Positions 22,837 to 35,814 are shown, numbered from the stretch's first letter. The stretch is DNA of 64,000 nt from Beta vulgaris subsp. vulgaris (GCF_026745355.1 NC_079208.1:16248119-16312118); one strand, 5' to 3'. Made by a program: numbers and translations. The notes: generated by a model from the letters alone, not told the origin.

Positions 22837-25800
22837 TGTAATCCCCCGTAAATTTATGAATTTTATAATAATATATATTAGTATATATATATAGATATAT
22901 ATTTAAATATAATTTAGTTGAAAATTCTAGTAGAATAAATGCTTATTGCTGCGGTTTTATCCATACGCAGCAATATATCACGTAAAAAGAAACCTAAAAT
23001 ATAAAATAAAGATATTGCTGCGGTTTTTACCTAAAATCGCATCAATATGGTATCAACGGAATTTTTTTTGAAAAAAAAATGACTATTTGACCGACATATT
23101 GCTGCAGTTTTTGTAAAGAATCGCAGCAATATATTAAAATAAAATTAAAAAATAATATTTTAATATATTGCTGCGGTTCTTATGAGAAACCGCAGCAATA
23201 TCATTTTAAAAAAATTATAAAACACAACAATTAGGGTTTTTTATTTCTCCCTCTCTCAAACTCACGCAGCCTCTCTCAAACTCACGCAGCTCTCTTCTCT
23301 CAAACTCTCTTCTCTCTCTCTTCTCTCTCATCTCTCTTCTCTCTTCTTGGATTTCTGGAGGTTGTTCTTCGCGCGTTGTTGTACTGCGCACACCACCTAC
23401 GACGCGCGCCACACCGTCGGAGATCGCTGTTGCGCCACATCGTCGGAGATAACCGTTGCGCCGCTTCCTTTCTAGAGGTTGTTGTAGTATTCTGATGTCA
23501 CAACCTCACAAGTCACACCGACGAAGCCGACGCGACCAGATTTTTGTTTCCGACGAAGTTCGACGAAGCCTCCGATGAAGTTCGACGAAGCCTTCTGACG
23601 TGTTCCTTCGGTTTTTTTTCGATTTAAGATTTGTTGGTAGATTTCCGACGAAGTCACACCGACGAAGTTCGACGAAGCATCCGACGAGTTCCTTTAGTTG
23701 TAGTGTTCTGGAGGTTTTTTTTCATTTTTAAGATTTGTTGGTAGATTTTTTAGATAGATCTGATTTTCTTTTCATTTTTCTCGTCTTTCACCAAGCCGGC
23801 GCCATCGCCGTCGACCATACCGGCGTCGTCGTCGCCCGTTGTTGCGGCCAGATCTTTTATTTTTATGTAATTTCGTTTTTCATATACTTCTGTATTTTTT
23901 TTAATTAGTCGGCCAGATCTTGCTAAAAAAATTACAGAAGGAAAGCGTATGTAATTTCGTATTTCATTGTTGCGGCCAGATCTTTTAGTACTTCTGTATT
24001 TTTTTTAATTCCTCTTTTATTTATGTTATTGCTATGTAATTTTACAGAATCGCTTGTTATAGAATCGTTGTTGTTGCTATGTAACAGAAATTCTATGTTA
24101 GTTTATATAATTTTATAGTTTGTTTTTTCATATTTTAGTTATTTTTTTGGATTATAAGTTATCTACTCATTTGTTGTTGAGTATAAGATGTTATTTCATC
24201 TTGGATTGATTGCTTAGTTTTAATATTTCAAATTTGATTACAAAATAAAAAATAAAAAAATTTCTTTTGCTGTACTATGACCTGTTGCTGCAGTTTTTGA
24301 CCAAAACCGCAGCAATATATCTATTTTTTATTATTAAATACAGCATATTGCTGCGGTTTTCCACAGAAACCGCAGCAATATGCTTTATAAATCTGATAAA
24401 AAATAAGTATAGTGCTGCAGTTTTCTTCAGAAACCGCAGCAATATGTTCAAATATTGATGCGGTTTAAAACCGCAGCAATATAATTATTACCTATTGCTG
24501 CCCCCGTAATTGTTGCGCGCCCAAAACCGCAGCAATAGGCCACTTTTTGATCGCAGCAATAAGCATTTATTCTACTAGTGAAATAATTATTTTTTTATTT
24601 TAAAAGTTGACTATTTTGAAAGTCAAAGGAATATTTTAAGGATTTAAAGAAGTTAAAATATTTTGTTAGGGCATGCTTTGAAGAATATTTAAAATACTAT
24701 ATTTGGATTTGAAAAAGGAGTTTGAATGGGATTGAGGAATTCAAATACTAATTGGACTACGAAAAGGACTTCTAGTGATGTTAGGAGTTTTAAATCATAA
24801 ATCATATTCACCATTTGACTCTATTTAAAACTCAATTTTCCTTTTTCTAAGACCAAAGGGGAAACATACCTATAAATACATTATACCCAAATTTTACCCA
24901 CACATGAACTTTCTCTCTCCTCCCTCTCACCAACCGGCGCCTAGTCTTTCTCTCTCTTTCACGATTTTTCTTCTCTCTTCCTTTCTTCTCTTTCAAGAAA
25001 CAATTTCTTCCTCAACAAGAAATCCTCCTCCACTTCACACCATCATCGCCGACCACCACCGTGATTCCCGCTACTGCTGCCACGCTACAGTCGGAACCCT
25101 TTTTGTCCTCTTCCTTCTTGTGTTGGTTTGATTACTTTTCTTCCTCCTCAAGTTTTATTTAAAGATTATGTTTTTATGATTTATTGTAGTATTAATTATG
25201 TTTAGAAACTTTAAATTACTGTTTTATTGGTTAATCTATGATTATATAATTTATGTATTGAAAAATAAAAATTCAGATTTAATTATTATGTTTAAATTGG
25301 ATCTTAATTATTAAAGCATGGATTTTTAGGGTGTGAAAGATTGGAAAATCATAGTAGTATGTTATAAACTATGAAATTGATTATACTTATGAGTTTATGT
25401 ATGTTTAAAGGGAGTTTTAATAAATTATATGTTGCTGGAATTTTAAAAAGTTTGTTATTAATGAAATTTTATGGATTTTAATGACTAGTATAGTAGTACA
25501 ATGCTTGGGGATACTAGTGATTGAAGTTTTAATGATGAAAACAACTTTTAAATATTTTTTAAGGAGATTTCTAGTATTTGGAGTATTAATTATAAATTTA
25601 TTGGTTGTTTTGGGCGGAAGTTCTCTCTAAGAGACTTCTGAAGTTGTTAAAGTGGCATATCAATTTGTCTACACAAGGTACTTATATGCCTATGTGTTGT
25701 TTGATGTAGTATCATGATTTAGGAAGGAAAGTTATGTAGTATCATGTATAGAAACTTTGTGAGTTCATATATGATTGATATTATGTTGGATTTACATGTT

Positions 25801-27005
25801 TTATGCATGTGTGCGAACATGTTAACTATGAGATTTATATCATGTTTGTATGGAAGATTGATGCAAGCATGTTGCTTGAGAAATTTATTTTATTAATTCA
25901 CATGTGGGAATTAATATATTTATTGGTTTGAATCATGATTGAATCATGTGTTCCCTTTTATTATTATTTCACTACTCTATGAGGACCGAGAGCCTTATTT
26001 GGCGAGTTAATATTTTATATCTTTGAAAGGTAAGTTGGTTGTTGGCTAGGTTCAACAAATAAGAAAGATTGGATTAAAAAAGAAAATAATCTTGGGTTGT
26101 AAGTTTTATGATCACTGATTTAATCCTAAGATAAAAATAAAGTTGTGAATGTTTGATTATATATTATCTGTGTTGCTTGTGTCATAACAAATAATAATTG
26201 GTAAATCATGTAAAGTGAAACTTGGATAGTAATAAACTTTAGACTGGTGCACGACTGAAGTTGGACAATCAAGATTTGGGGTATATGGTTAGCTGGCCAT
26301 GGCTTTTTCTGGGTCCAGATTGATCACCGTTCCTATAATAATTTAAAAGGTTTCTCGATATCATAGATCATGGGAATACGGAGTCGCGCCCGTATTTCGT
26401 CTTCCAAAGGGAAGGCTGGTTTTTTGTTAGACAACTCAGTCCAATGACTATTCCATTAAAGTAATAAAACTGTTGTTAAAGTTTAGTTCAATAAAAGTTA
26501 TCTGCAGATTGTTTTTTTGTTATTTATTCTTGTTTAATATTTATTAGTATCATGTTAGGAATGTTTCTTTATTACTATGTAGTACTCGGTTTTGCTGACT
26601 ACGTGTTTTATTTGTATGTGTTGGTCATGGTTTTGCCTTATTGATCCTGTGATGATCCATTCTTGGTGAGCAAATTCTCTAGTGCATTGTCATCTACAGT
26701 GTGCAGATGATGCATCATGGGGGTTCGGGATGGAGAGCTTGTGTAACATATTGATTTATTTATTGTTCTACGGATAATACATTTATATTTAAGTTTGGTG
26801 TGAAGTTAACGTTACCATTGCTGTTTGGTTTTAAAGTTAATTTTGTCATTTATTAAATTTCAATTATATAGTTAGTTATATGTTTTCCGCTGCAAAACTC
26901 TGAATAAGTCGATACGTTATCACACGGGCGATAATGCTTTGATGATTCTCTAGTTTTATATTTGAAAAGTATATTTGAAAAAGAGAGAATTATCGGGGTG
27001 TTACA
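22837..27005 (+). mobile_element. Solo LTR (TGTAATCCCCC family), with a nested CACTA element
   Basis: It starts TGTAATCCCCCGTAAA at 22837 and ends TTATCGGGGTGTTACA at 27005. The flanking pentamers are AATGG (22832-22836) and AATGA (27006-27010), a target duplication with one mismatch. Without the nested 1,656-bp CACTA element the LTR is about 2.5 kb, matching the solo LTR at 33283-35809. A TATA-like CTATAAATACA at about 24,870 and a CT-rich leader with a spurious ORF at 24904-25131 mark the promoter and R region. No internal retroelement sequence adjoins either end. Confidence 0.88.
22925..24580. mobile_element. Non-autonomous CACTA element 2, TSD AAA, nested in the solo LTR
   Basis: It has the same family ends as element 1: (TT)CTAGTAGAATAAATGC at 22925, with the first two bases changed from CA, and TTATTCTACTAGTG ending at 24580. 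It is flanked by AAA on each side. Subterminal arrays of TTGCTGCGGTTTT and its complement occupy about 22,940-23,210 and 24,280-24,560. The centre (23,215-24,250) is CT-rich, then holds CGACGAAG-type repeats, with no credible protein. Confidence 0.87.
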
Positions 27006-27669
27006 AATGATTCTTAACCCCTGATACTAAAAACAAGGCATCAAATTGTTCATCCAACTATACTGAAAGTGATATGTAGTGTGTGTGCAAGTGGAATATG
27101 TCTGTAATTTTTTTTAGGTGTTGTGTGAATATATCTGCAAGTAAGAATTTGAACTGAGAGAAAATATGTTTATGTGTGTGTGTGCAAGTGTTAGTGATTC
27201 AGATATAATGGGGAAAGTAAACCCCCTTCTCTTTATAAATAATAGCTACCAAAATTTTGGAGCCAAAACAACTAAGCATGTGAAAATCTGATATTTTGAG
27301 TCAAAATTATTAAATAAAGTAAATTTTTGAATTTTTGAGGCAAAATCTGAATAAGCTAACGAACATTAATAAAGTACAATTTTTTCATGTCTCCTTTATT
27401 TAAATGAACCCGACTTCATTAAAGTTGTGGAGACAATTTGCTTTTTGACAATTTTTTGTTCATGTCTCCTTTCTTTCTCCACACGCGTTAATTTTACCCA
27501 ACTTTTTTTATGTTCCACCTAATTTGTGAAGAAGGAATCATTTACCAAGTGAAAAAAAACTAGCAAGTTAAGTTGGTATCCGAAACTCATGGGCACTACT
27601 TCCAAAACAAATTTATAATTCTTCAGTCTCAGTTGACCATAAAAAATCTATTCTATTTTTACTACCAAT
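27006..27669. other. Intergenic, no gene seen
   Basis: The sequence is AT-rich with TGTGTGTG stretches (about 27,170-27,185). The first part, AATGATTCTTAACCCCTGATAC, is the flank into which the solo LTR inserted and resembles the mariner-like remnant's neighbourhood. No ORF, RNA gene or clear TIR was found. Confidence 0.5.
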
Positions 27670-29800
27670 TCTTTTTTTTACACCGGATGAAAAACAAAAC
27701 TAAAACATAGTTGTAGTAAAAGAAGTCATCATTGCAAGACACTTCTTGGTTATCATATCTGCATCTGCAACATTGTTACGAGGTACTTTAGTAATGCAAC
27801 ACCATGTGAACGCATTAGCTAGAGTCCTGGTCTTTTCAAAGGTCCAAATGGGTTCTATCTGCGAGCGAAGATGATTTTGGAAGACTTTAACGAGAATTGT
27901 AGAGTCGGTGAAGAGGTTGATATGTTGAATTTGGTTTTGTTGAGCCCAATATAAGGCCTGAAGACAAGCCAAAGCCTCAGCGTAATGCCGAAATGGTTGA
28001 CCCATAAGTCCTTCGTCATTAGTTCATTGAGTAACAGAATTATTAGAATTCCATAGGCACTAACCTAAACACATATTTGTAGTCTTAGGATCCCAAGCAC
28101 CATCTACCAAAATAATACGACTATGAGTGCCATATCTTTCTTTTCCTAGATTTACCACACAAAACCCGGGTGGAATACTATCGTTGTTTTCAGGAGGTGA
28201 ATGGAGGAAACTGAGGCCCGAGAGATGTTGTTGGGCGGACTATTTCAGATGAAATGAGAGGAAATGAGTAAATCTTTGTTGTAATGTTATAGGGATCATC
28301 TGACCATCCCTAAAAACATGATCATTTCCATGTAGCCAAAGAGACCATAGTGAAAATAATGAACTTGATGAGACGCTCACTATTAAGCGCATCCTCTCTT
28401 CGAAAGAGCATGATATGTGTAATGATCCACTCTGTCTGAGATGAGGGATCATATCGGGTTGGAGGGAGCAAAAATGGATTCTAACTCCAACACACAGTAG
28501 CCTGATTACAATTTCGGAAAATATGGTTTTGATCTTTAAAGTAAGGTGACATTGATAACAGTTAGGATCAAGACTCAAACCTTTTGCAAGTAAGTTGGTC
28601 GAGTAGGTAAACGATTTTGAACCATTTTTCATAAGAAAACTTTTCAATTTGGGTGAATAGGAATATACCAAATAATCTTTAAAACATTGCTAAAACTGCT
28701 AACCTGCTCCATTGCATTGTTTAGGGACCTGCAAGAGCATGGAATAAGCACTTTTTAAAGTGAAATTACTTGAAGGATGAGCAAACCAATAGAGGAAGTC
28801 CTACATTACTCAATGATAGTTTCCATTGCTAGAACTGATTGTGCATCTTGAAAAGAAAAGAAATGGTGTACCATATCTTGCTTCCAGGTATGAGTGCAAA
28901 GATTTATAAGATGGAGCACTTTTAGCCTTCGGGCTTGGCTTAAAGTTATTGAAGAATTAGCCTTTTGAATACCATTCTCAACCCAACGCTTTGAGAAAGC
29001 ATAAACATTGCGACCATTTTTAGTCTTCCACATGCAATCTTTAATAAGACTTTGCTCAGCATTTCATAGGCCTTGCATACCCCAAGAAGAAAGAACTCTA
29101 CTAGTTGGTATTTCCGGGTTTCTTGTTGTAGAATTCTTTGAAAAATACTTTAAAAAGTAAAAAGGATTTGTATACATGGCTCCACTCATTACATGAGAAG
29201 GCAAGTATTTGGAGTTTTAGTATAAGCATGAATCCCTCCTCCCAACCCCTTAGGTAAAGTAGTAATCTTTATTTTGATTCAAAGGGATCCCTTTTTTCCC
29301 TCTCCTATACCAAAGAAAGAAGTTGATAATGAAAATCAATATTTGAAAGAATTCCCTTACGGATAGCGAGACAGGCCATAATATTGAAAGTCATAGCCAC
29401 AAGAATGGAATTTATGAAAATAACTTTCAGAGAACAAGGCAAAAGAGTTCCAATACTTGCCTTTTCTTGCTACTTCATAAACAAGGAAGCCAAAATGGAT
29501 TGTTTTCTTATGTATTATATCAATTGGAACCCCTAGCTGTGTACCAAAATTGTCAATAACATTTGAAAACTAGTTGAATAACCAATCCCACTCACCACTA
29601 GCTACCAAGCAATGTTTGGTTTCGTGGTAAGATATGCAACTCTTAAGGATTTGGTAGAACGTATAACGCCATTCAGCCAGCTTCAATCATCTTAAAGACC
29701 TCAAAATTTTCAATCACATAACCACTTTTACAATCATAAGCTTTTCTACGGCCATCATCCCTAAAAAACCAATTTGTAAGTGACATTTAAAAAGATAAGA
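27670..29800 (-). pseudogene. Decayed LINE (non-LTR retrotransposon), minus strand: zf-RVT and RNase H-like parts
   Basis: Reading leftwards, several remnants follow the order at the 3' end of plant LINE ORF2. The minus frame 29033-28806 (MWKTKNGRNVYAFSKRWVEN) has the motif that follows the reverse transcriptase domain. The frame 28671-28240 has the Cys-containing zf-RVT pattern (LSLDPNCYQCHLTLKIKTIF). The frame 28005-27700 is an RNase H (RVT_3) piece with EALACLQALYWAQQNQ and INLFTDSTILVKVFQ. A T-run on the plus strand at about 27,670-27,678 would be the 3' poly(A). Stops and frame changes separate the blocks. The reverse transcriptase catalytic core itself was not recognised. Confidence 0.7.
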
Positions 29801-29952
29801 CAAATTACTAGGAACACAAATCGATAAAACTAGCTACAAATGAAAAAGAGAAAAGGGCCATCTTCCACCAGATGCTGTATTTGAACAAATTTAGTCAGCA
29901 AGTGATGTAAGCTTTGAAGAGCGAACTTCATCTATTGAAATTGAGATAATTC

Positions 29953-32707
29953 TTAAATGTGTTTCCTTCTGATCTTGCCGTTGCCACGATTCTTTGCTTT
30001 CCCAATCTTCAATTTCTTTTTCAACTTCTTCCCAACTCCACCAACTGGCTTTAAGTGCCCAATTCCTTGACTGCGGTCAGCCATATCAACATCTGAAACA
30101 ACCAGATTTAAGTGTAAAAACTAAGAACATTATCCAACTAATCAAAAACTTTCTGAAAAAGCATAAAGATTTATAACAGCAGCATCCCTTATCTCCAAAG
30201 ATCATGGAAACTTAGATGTGCATATTGCCGATTTCGTATTACCAAGATGAGCACACTTCAGGCATGAGTAGCAAGTCAACATGAAATGAATGTCATGTAA
30301 TATAGGCCATGTAAAAAATACAATGCTATTCTATAATCAGTGAGAGTTCTCAGCAAATGCATTTGCATCAAACAAATGGGTGATTTTATGAAAGCACGAA
30401 GATGCAGATAGACTTCCAAAATCAAGCCAACCTCAAATCTAAACTATTGAGTAATTGCAACGATGCCTCCAATGACTGAAGTAAACCCAACTTCAAGAAG
30501 AGTCTCTAACTAGTTTACTATAACAGCAGCTATATTTTACAGGACCTGAAGAACAGCATTTATTGTACTTATTCCAAACACCACACAGGTTTACCCTGAG
30601 ATGCCATGAAATCTCTTTAGGCATAAATGCATAATGTAACATGTAAACAGGAGTGAAAATACAAATTACATAGATGTTGAGTCATTGACATCCTTGCTTT
30701 ATGAAAGCTTACCATTACATTAAAGTTGTCAAAGACAAATCACATATGAGCATCAAATATGTCACCAATGTTTCTGTTGAGTCTTTCTTATACCCATCAT
30801 ATCCATCTCTGATCTCCCCAAAGGTAATAGATTTGGCAAAGATGAGCTAAGTCAGATAACCCAAAACAAAACCTAATTCAGACTCAAGCAGTACCTACAA
30901 GTCAGCAACCCGAGAACCAGGCGCAAAATTAGGTAACCCTATTTAGATCAAACCGCATTGACAAGCCCAAAAAATTCATTTGATTGAACACAACATGACC
31001 ATGCCCAAATTTGATCCCTCCCAATGCGAACCAAATGGGATGACTGATCACCAAAAATATCTCGAAACAAACAGCATGTGACCTTGATCATCAAATTAAT
31101 GAAGCCCTCTTTTTTAAAATACTTCTATCATTTCTCTTAGTTCTCACAATTTGCTAACACCCATCCTGATCTCCCCAGTCTCTACACCTACGCGAGGAAC
31201 ATAAGGGTACCAAAGTATTACCAACAACAATGAAGGGGAAATTGCCATCACAGCACTGAGCCAGGTGAAAATGGTACTGGAAAGGAGGTTATGCTCAGAA
31301 AATATTCTGCTAGAAGGTACAAGGAGTGTTGGATTTAAAGAGAAAAAGCATGACTAAGACAGAGAAATTAGTACTGATTTTGCAATAAATACAGGGGAGG
31401 TAGGAAAACCTTCAGAAAAGTATGGGGTAGTAACCTAGTTGAGAGAATCCAAACCTCTCGAAAGTCTGGAATTGTATTTGACATTTCTCTGGTCATTCAA
31501 TACAATCTATCCTTGTTGCTAATATCTGTTGTTTCACGATTTTAATTCTGAATATAATTGCTAAGAGGGCTGGTTCTTAGCTTTATATCACATGGATTTA
31601 AAGATTATTATCATACCCTTAAGCCCTCAAGTCCTTAACCAACACAGTGTATAATCTCGAGCCATTGAAATTGTAGACGATTCAATCACTAAACTGCTTG
31701 CTCTCACACAAGAACAATTAGCAATTACCTACCTCACAACATAACAGCTAAGACAATCATGTAGTTACTTATATATACTAAAAACAAAACAAAATTTTAC
31801 AATCATGTGCATGTAGCCGCAAGGAAATTCACAGATAAATAAGATGAAGAATTGGCCTACAATTAAACATGGCACGTCCCAAATATCAACCTAATGTCCT
31901 CAAACAAGAGCCATACCCCCACTAGATCGCACCAACCACATATTTCACATATAATCTACTCCCTCTGTTTCTTTTTTATCTACCCACTTTCCTTTTTAGT
32001 CCGTTTCTTTTTAATCTACACACGATTACTTTTTCTATTTTTGACAACATATCACATCAACTTTCTCATTCTTTTCCACCCATGTCATTCACTTTTTAAT
32101 ATTTTAAAAACTCTTTTTTTTTTCTCAATTTTTAGTTTCTCCCTCCACTTTTCAATTTCTCTCTCATACGTTTATACTTCCTCCTTGATTCTCCATAGAG
32201 AGTGAAGTGAGTAAATTAAAATAAAACGGAGGGAGTATTATCTAATATCAACTTAAAGTTCCAGGTATAGAAAGCCACGGAGTTGATTTGTAGACAGAAG
32301 TAGGTCACTTCCCATGAAACTGAGAAAGTTAGACCCCTAGGTAAGAAATACAATTGTAAATAACTCCACTATCTATACATCCTAGGAAATATAACTTTCT
32401 TGGTATCTCGCTTTCTGTCCACAATACCATCAATGTTATCTAAAGATTCACACAAGATAAGTGAAAATTTTTATACAGTATATTAATTCAAAAACATACC
32501 CATGGCGTTGGAGGAAGAGGGAGGTGCAGAGGAAGTGAGATCCATGGAAGTGGTAGTGGTGGTGCGAGTAGGGAGTTTAGGGGCTGCCATAGCGGCTTCT
32601 TGTGCGGCGAGCTTGGCAGCATCTTTCTTCTCGTAAAAAGGTTCAACAATTTCTCTTCGGATTGCTCTCAACCTTTTCTCTCTCTTCGACCTCAATGATT
32701 TTGCCAT
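29953..32707 (-). CDS. LLPH/DUF2423-like small basic nucleolar protein, two exons, 115 aa
   Basis: This is a host gene, joined from exon 1 (32707-32500) and exon 2 (30092-29953). The intron at 32499-30093 begins GTATGT and ends TTTCAG; the split codon gives Asp70 and an unbroken 115-residue frame. The protein starts MAKSLRSKREKRLRAIRREI, the conserved N terminus of the LLP homologue family (DUF2423). It has an Ala-rich segment and a Thr/Ser-rich middle, and ends in a Lys/Arg-rich tail (GKKLKKKLKIGKAKNRGNGK at 90-109, then IRRKHI). Family members are small nuclear/nucleolar proteins linked to large-subunit ribosome assembly; that role is inherited from the family. An in-frame ATG at 32758 would add 17 residues, but the family start is the one at 32707. 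The 2.4-kb intron carries a Stowaway-like MITE. Confidence 0.9.
31959..32235. mobile_element. Stowaway-like MITE in the intron of the LLPH-like gene
   Basis: It begins CTCCCTCTGTTTCTTTTTTA and ends AAACGGAGGGAG, flanked by TA on both sides (31957-31958, 32236-32237). This fits Tc1/mariner-derived Stowaway elements. Its relative at 52622-52893 shares the internal TCTACxCACT and GTGAGTAAATTAAA blocks. The ORF at 31894-32205 is a by-product of its T/C-rich sequence. Confidence 0.85.
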
Positions 32708-32954
32708 TTTTCTCAGAGTTCTGCTGCCGATGATAATTTTTGGGTCGAGTTTCGGCACGCCGCAGAAGATTCAAGAGGGTTAGGGTTTATACTTTGGGGT
32801 GTGCTAAATAGAGGACAGACAAATAATCAAATATAATAAAGTTATTAACTTATTCGACCTAAAAGAAACCCATTATATATGGACACTAGAATTCAAATTT
32901 TCATAGGAATTGAAAAGTCATACTTCTTCTTCTGTTTCTTTTTAATTGTAACAA
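32708..32954 (-). promoter_or_regulatory. Upstream region of the LLPH-like gene
   Basis: Upstream of the start at 32707, transcribed leftward, is a short leader that is likely transcribed (about 32,708-32,790). The region beyond is AT-rich, with CCCATTATATATGG at about 32,870-32,880 (minus strand TATATAATGGG) as a possible TATA element. The promoter assignment rests on position and composition only. Confidence 0.35.
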
Positions 32955-33282
32955 TTAGTTATTAGGTCCGGGCTATGCCCCGGTTAAGAACAAAAATTAT
33001 TTATTAATATAATACTTTATGATAATAACAATAAACACAACTTAGCCTAGTAATTAAGACTCTAGTATATGTACTTGAGGTCTTGTGATCAAACACTATT
33101 CTACACAATTTCTAAACTTTTTTATTATACATAGATTACATGAACTAAAACTCCCTAGGGGTAGTACTGTAGTGGTCAACACTGCTCTTCAAATGGTATC
33201 ATGCATACATAATAAATTTTAATAAACATGCAAATTTAAGGATGCAAGGGATATGTTTAATAACATTAATTATGGAAACATG
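32955..33282 (-). mobile_element. Helitron-like 3' end (hairpin plus CTAA)
   Basis: On the minus strand the sequence CCGGGGCATAGCCCGG forms a stem (about 32,983-32,968). It is followed by ACCTAATAACTAA, ending at 32955 and then T. A hairpin about ten bases before a CTRR end next to T is the Helitron 3' signature. The element would extend right, interrupted by the solo LTR at 33283. Its 5' TC end was not fixed. Confidence 0.5.
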
Positions 33283-35809
33283 TGTAATCCCCCACAATTT
33301 TAAAGGGTTTTCATAAATATATTAAAGTATTTATGTAGTTATATTTAAATCCAAATGAGTTTGGAAAATGATTTGACTTTTAAAAAGGGTTGACTATTTT
33401 TAAAAGTCAACTAAAAATATTTTGCATGACTTAATAAAATTGAAAATGTTTTAATTAAGCATGTCTTAATAAAAGCTTTAAGCATTAAAAATATTTATTT
33501 AAAAAGAAGTTTAATGGAATCGAAACTCCTAAAAGGATAAAAAGGAAAAGAGTCATATTGATGATTAAAGTCCTAAGTTGATCATCTTTTTAGTCATCAA
33601 ATAAATTTTAAATCTTATCTCTTTTCCTAAACCAAAAAGGATTAGTCTTTTTGTAAATATCCTAAAACTCAATTATTTTATCCAACCCAATTATTTTCTT
33701 CAAAAATCACGTCCTTCATACTTCTCCCTCACTCGACATTTTCTCTCTCCTCTTTCCACGTGACTTTTCTTTTCTCTCTTCACTCGTTTTTTCTCTCACC
33801 CGAATCTGATTGGCCATATTTCTCATAGTTCCGTTTATTTTTAGCCAAAACTTCCTTCTTGAAAGTTGTAGATCTCGAAAAGTTATTGAAGTTAGGCTCA
33901 AGAATCGCTCAATTCCGATTCTTATTCTATTAGTTATGGCCTCTGCAAGTTTCGCAATTCTGCTGCCATATTTCCCTTGCGATTTCGGTATGTTACTCTT
34001 TTTCTTCCTTTTTCTTTTGATTCTTTTCCTTATTTTCTTATATATTGACTTCATATATATTATATATTGAATATTAATATTTTCGATTTGTTATTATTTT
34101 TAGATTGAAGTTTTAATCATTAAAGCATGGATTTTTAGATTTAAATTACTATAAAACCATAGTAGCATATTAGATACTATGAGATTGATTTAGATTATGA
34201 TTTTAAACATGTTTATATACGTTTAAAGAAGGTTTTATGATTTTAAAAGTTGCTGGAATTTTAGAAAGAGTTTTATTAATGGAGTTTTAAGATTTTTAAT
34301 TACTAGTATGGTAGTACTATGCTAGGAATTAAAAGTTATTGAAGTTTTGATATTAAAATAAGCTTTTGAATATATTTAAAGGGGTTTTTAAATATTTTAA
34401 AGTTGCTGTATTTTTAATTAAGAGTATTGATTTTAGTTTATATTAATTTTTAGGCGGAGAATCTTTCGTAGGAGACTTTTAACGTTTTAAAAGTGGCCTA
34501 CAAGCTAGTATATAAAGGTACGTACATAGTCTACGTGCTATATTGGTTAGAAACATGCCTTAGGGATGTTTTTATTTATTAGTATCATGTATAGGACCTT
34601 GTTGTTCGTATATATGAGTTACGAATTTGTTTTACATGATATTTTGCCTATGTGCTACATGTAAACTAGAAGCAATTATGAATATGTATGTTTGTATGGA
34701 AGTTTGATGCAAACAAATAAGTTCAGTTTTTGGTATTAATTCGTGAGTGAATTAATGTAAGTAAGTTGGAATCATGTGTTACATAGATTCTTTGAGATTA
34801 ATTATTTATCTTATAAGAACCGTGGATCTTATTTGGTAAATATGAGTTATACCTATATAAAGGTACAGTTTACTGTTGGCTAGGTTCAACAGGCAAGTTA
34901 GTAAAGAATAAAAGAAGTTAAAGGAGTCTTGAATGATAAGTTGTGAACACTTGTTGATTCTAAGATTAAAAAGGAGTTTGTGATGTTTATGTGATTGTTA
35001 GTTGTGAGTGTTATGTGCGTGGTTGGTGTCAACACAAGTATAAAATGAATGCAACGTAAAGTGAAACGAGATAGTTATAGACTTTAGACTGGTGCACGTC
35101 TAGAGTTGGACACTAAGGGTTGGAGTACATGGTGGTAGCCCATGGCTTTCCTGGGATTGGATTGATCACCTTTCCCCTTTAGCTCAAAGGTTCCTCGATA
35201 TCGCAGGTCAATTGGAATATGTGGTAGCTCCCATATCTCCTACTTCAGTATAGACAACTCGTCCCATAACTGTTCCATAAAAAGAAGAAATAAAAGTTTA
35301 GAGTCTAGTTCAGTAAGAGTCGTCTGTAGATGGTATATATTTATTATTATCTATTCCTGCAAGTTATATTTTATGTAGTATCATGTTTAGGGTTATGTAT
35401 GTCTGATATGTAGTACTCAGCTTTGCTGATTACGTGCTTGTCTGTGTTTGTGATCATGGCTTTGCCTATTGATCCTGTGGTGATCCTTCGGGGGAGCAGA
35501 GTCAAGACAGCATTGACATTACAGGTTCGAAGATGCATACCATTGGGGAATCTGGAATGGAGAGGCTTTTGTGACATTAGTATTATTTAAGTTGTTTCTA
35601 GGAGTTTATATTTTCAGACAATAGTCTAAGTTGTTGTGTTTAGTTTTGACATTGTCTTTTGGTTTCATAAGTTTTAATAAAGTTGTTTTTAATAAGTTTT
35701 CCGCTGCAACATTCTGAGTAAGCCGAAACGTTATCACACGGGCGATAATGCCTGGGTAATTCTCTAGATTCGTTATAAACTAGAAAGAGAGAATTATCGG
35801 GGTGTTACA
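33283..35809 (+). mobile_element. Solo LTR, 2,527 bp, perfect TSD ACATG
   Basis: It starts TGTAATCCCCCACAATTT and ends TATCGGGGTGTTACA. The pentamer ACATG occurs directly before (33278-33282) and after (35810-35814), which proves insertion followed by LTR-LTR recombination. It shares blocks with the LTR at 22837-27005, such as CATAGTAGCAT-like, GGCGGAGAAT, CCATGGCTTT and ACACGGGCGATAATG. The C/T-rich block at about 33,720-33,800 is the leader. It contains no gene. Confidence 0.95.
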
Positions 35810-35814
35810 ACATG

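Noticed and set aside
20880..24560. Regularly spaced TTGCTGCGGTTTT units as a CRISPR-like array
   Set aside because: The genome is eukaryotic, unit orientation alternates, spacing is irregular, and the units are the subterminal repeats of two CACTA elements.
24904..25131. 75-aa Ser/Pro/Leu-rich frame resembling a signal-peptide protein
   Set aside because: It falls just after the TATA-like box of a solo LTR, in the CT-rich leader; not conserved in the sister LTR.
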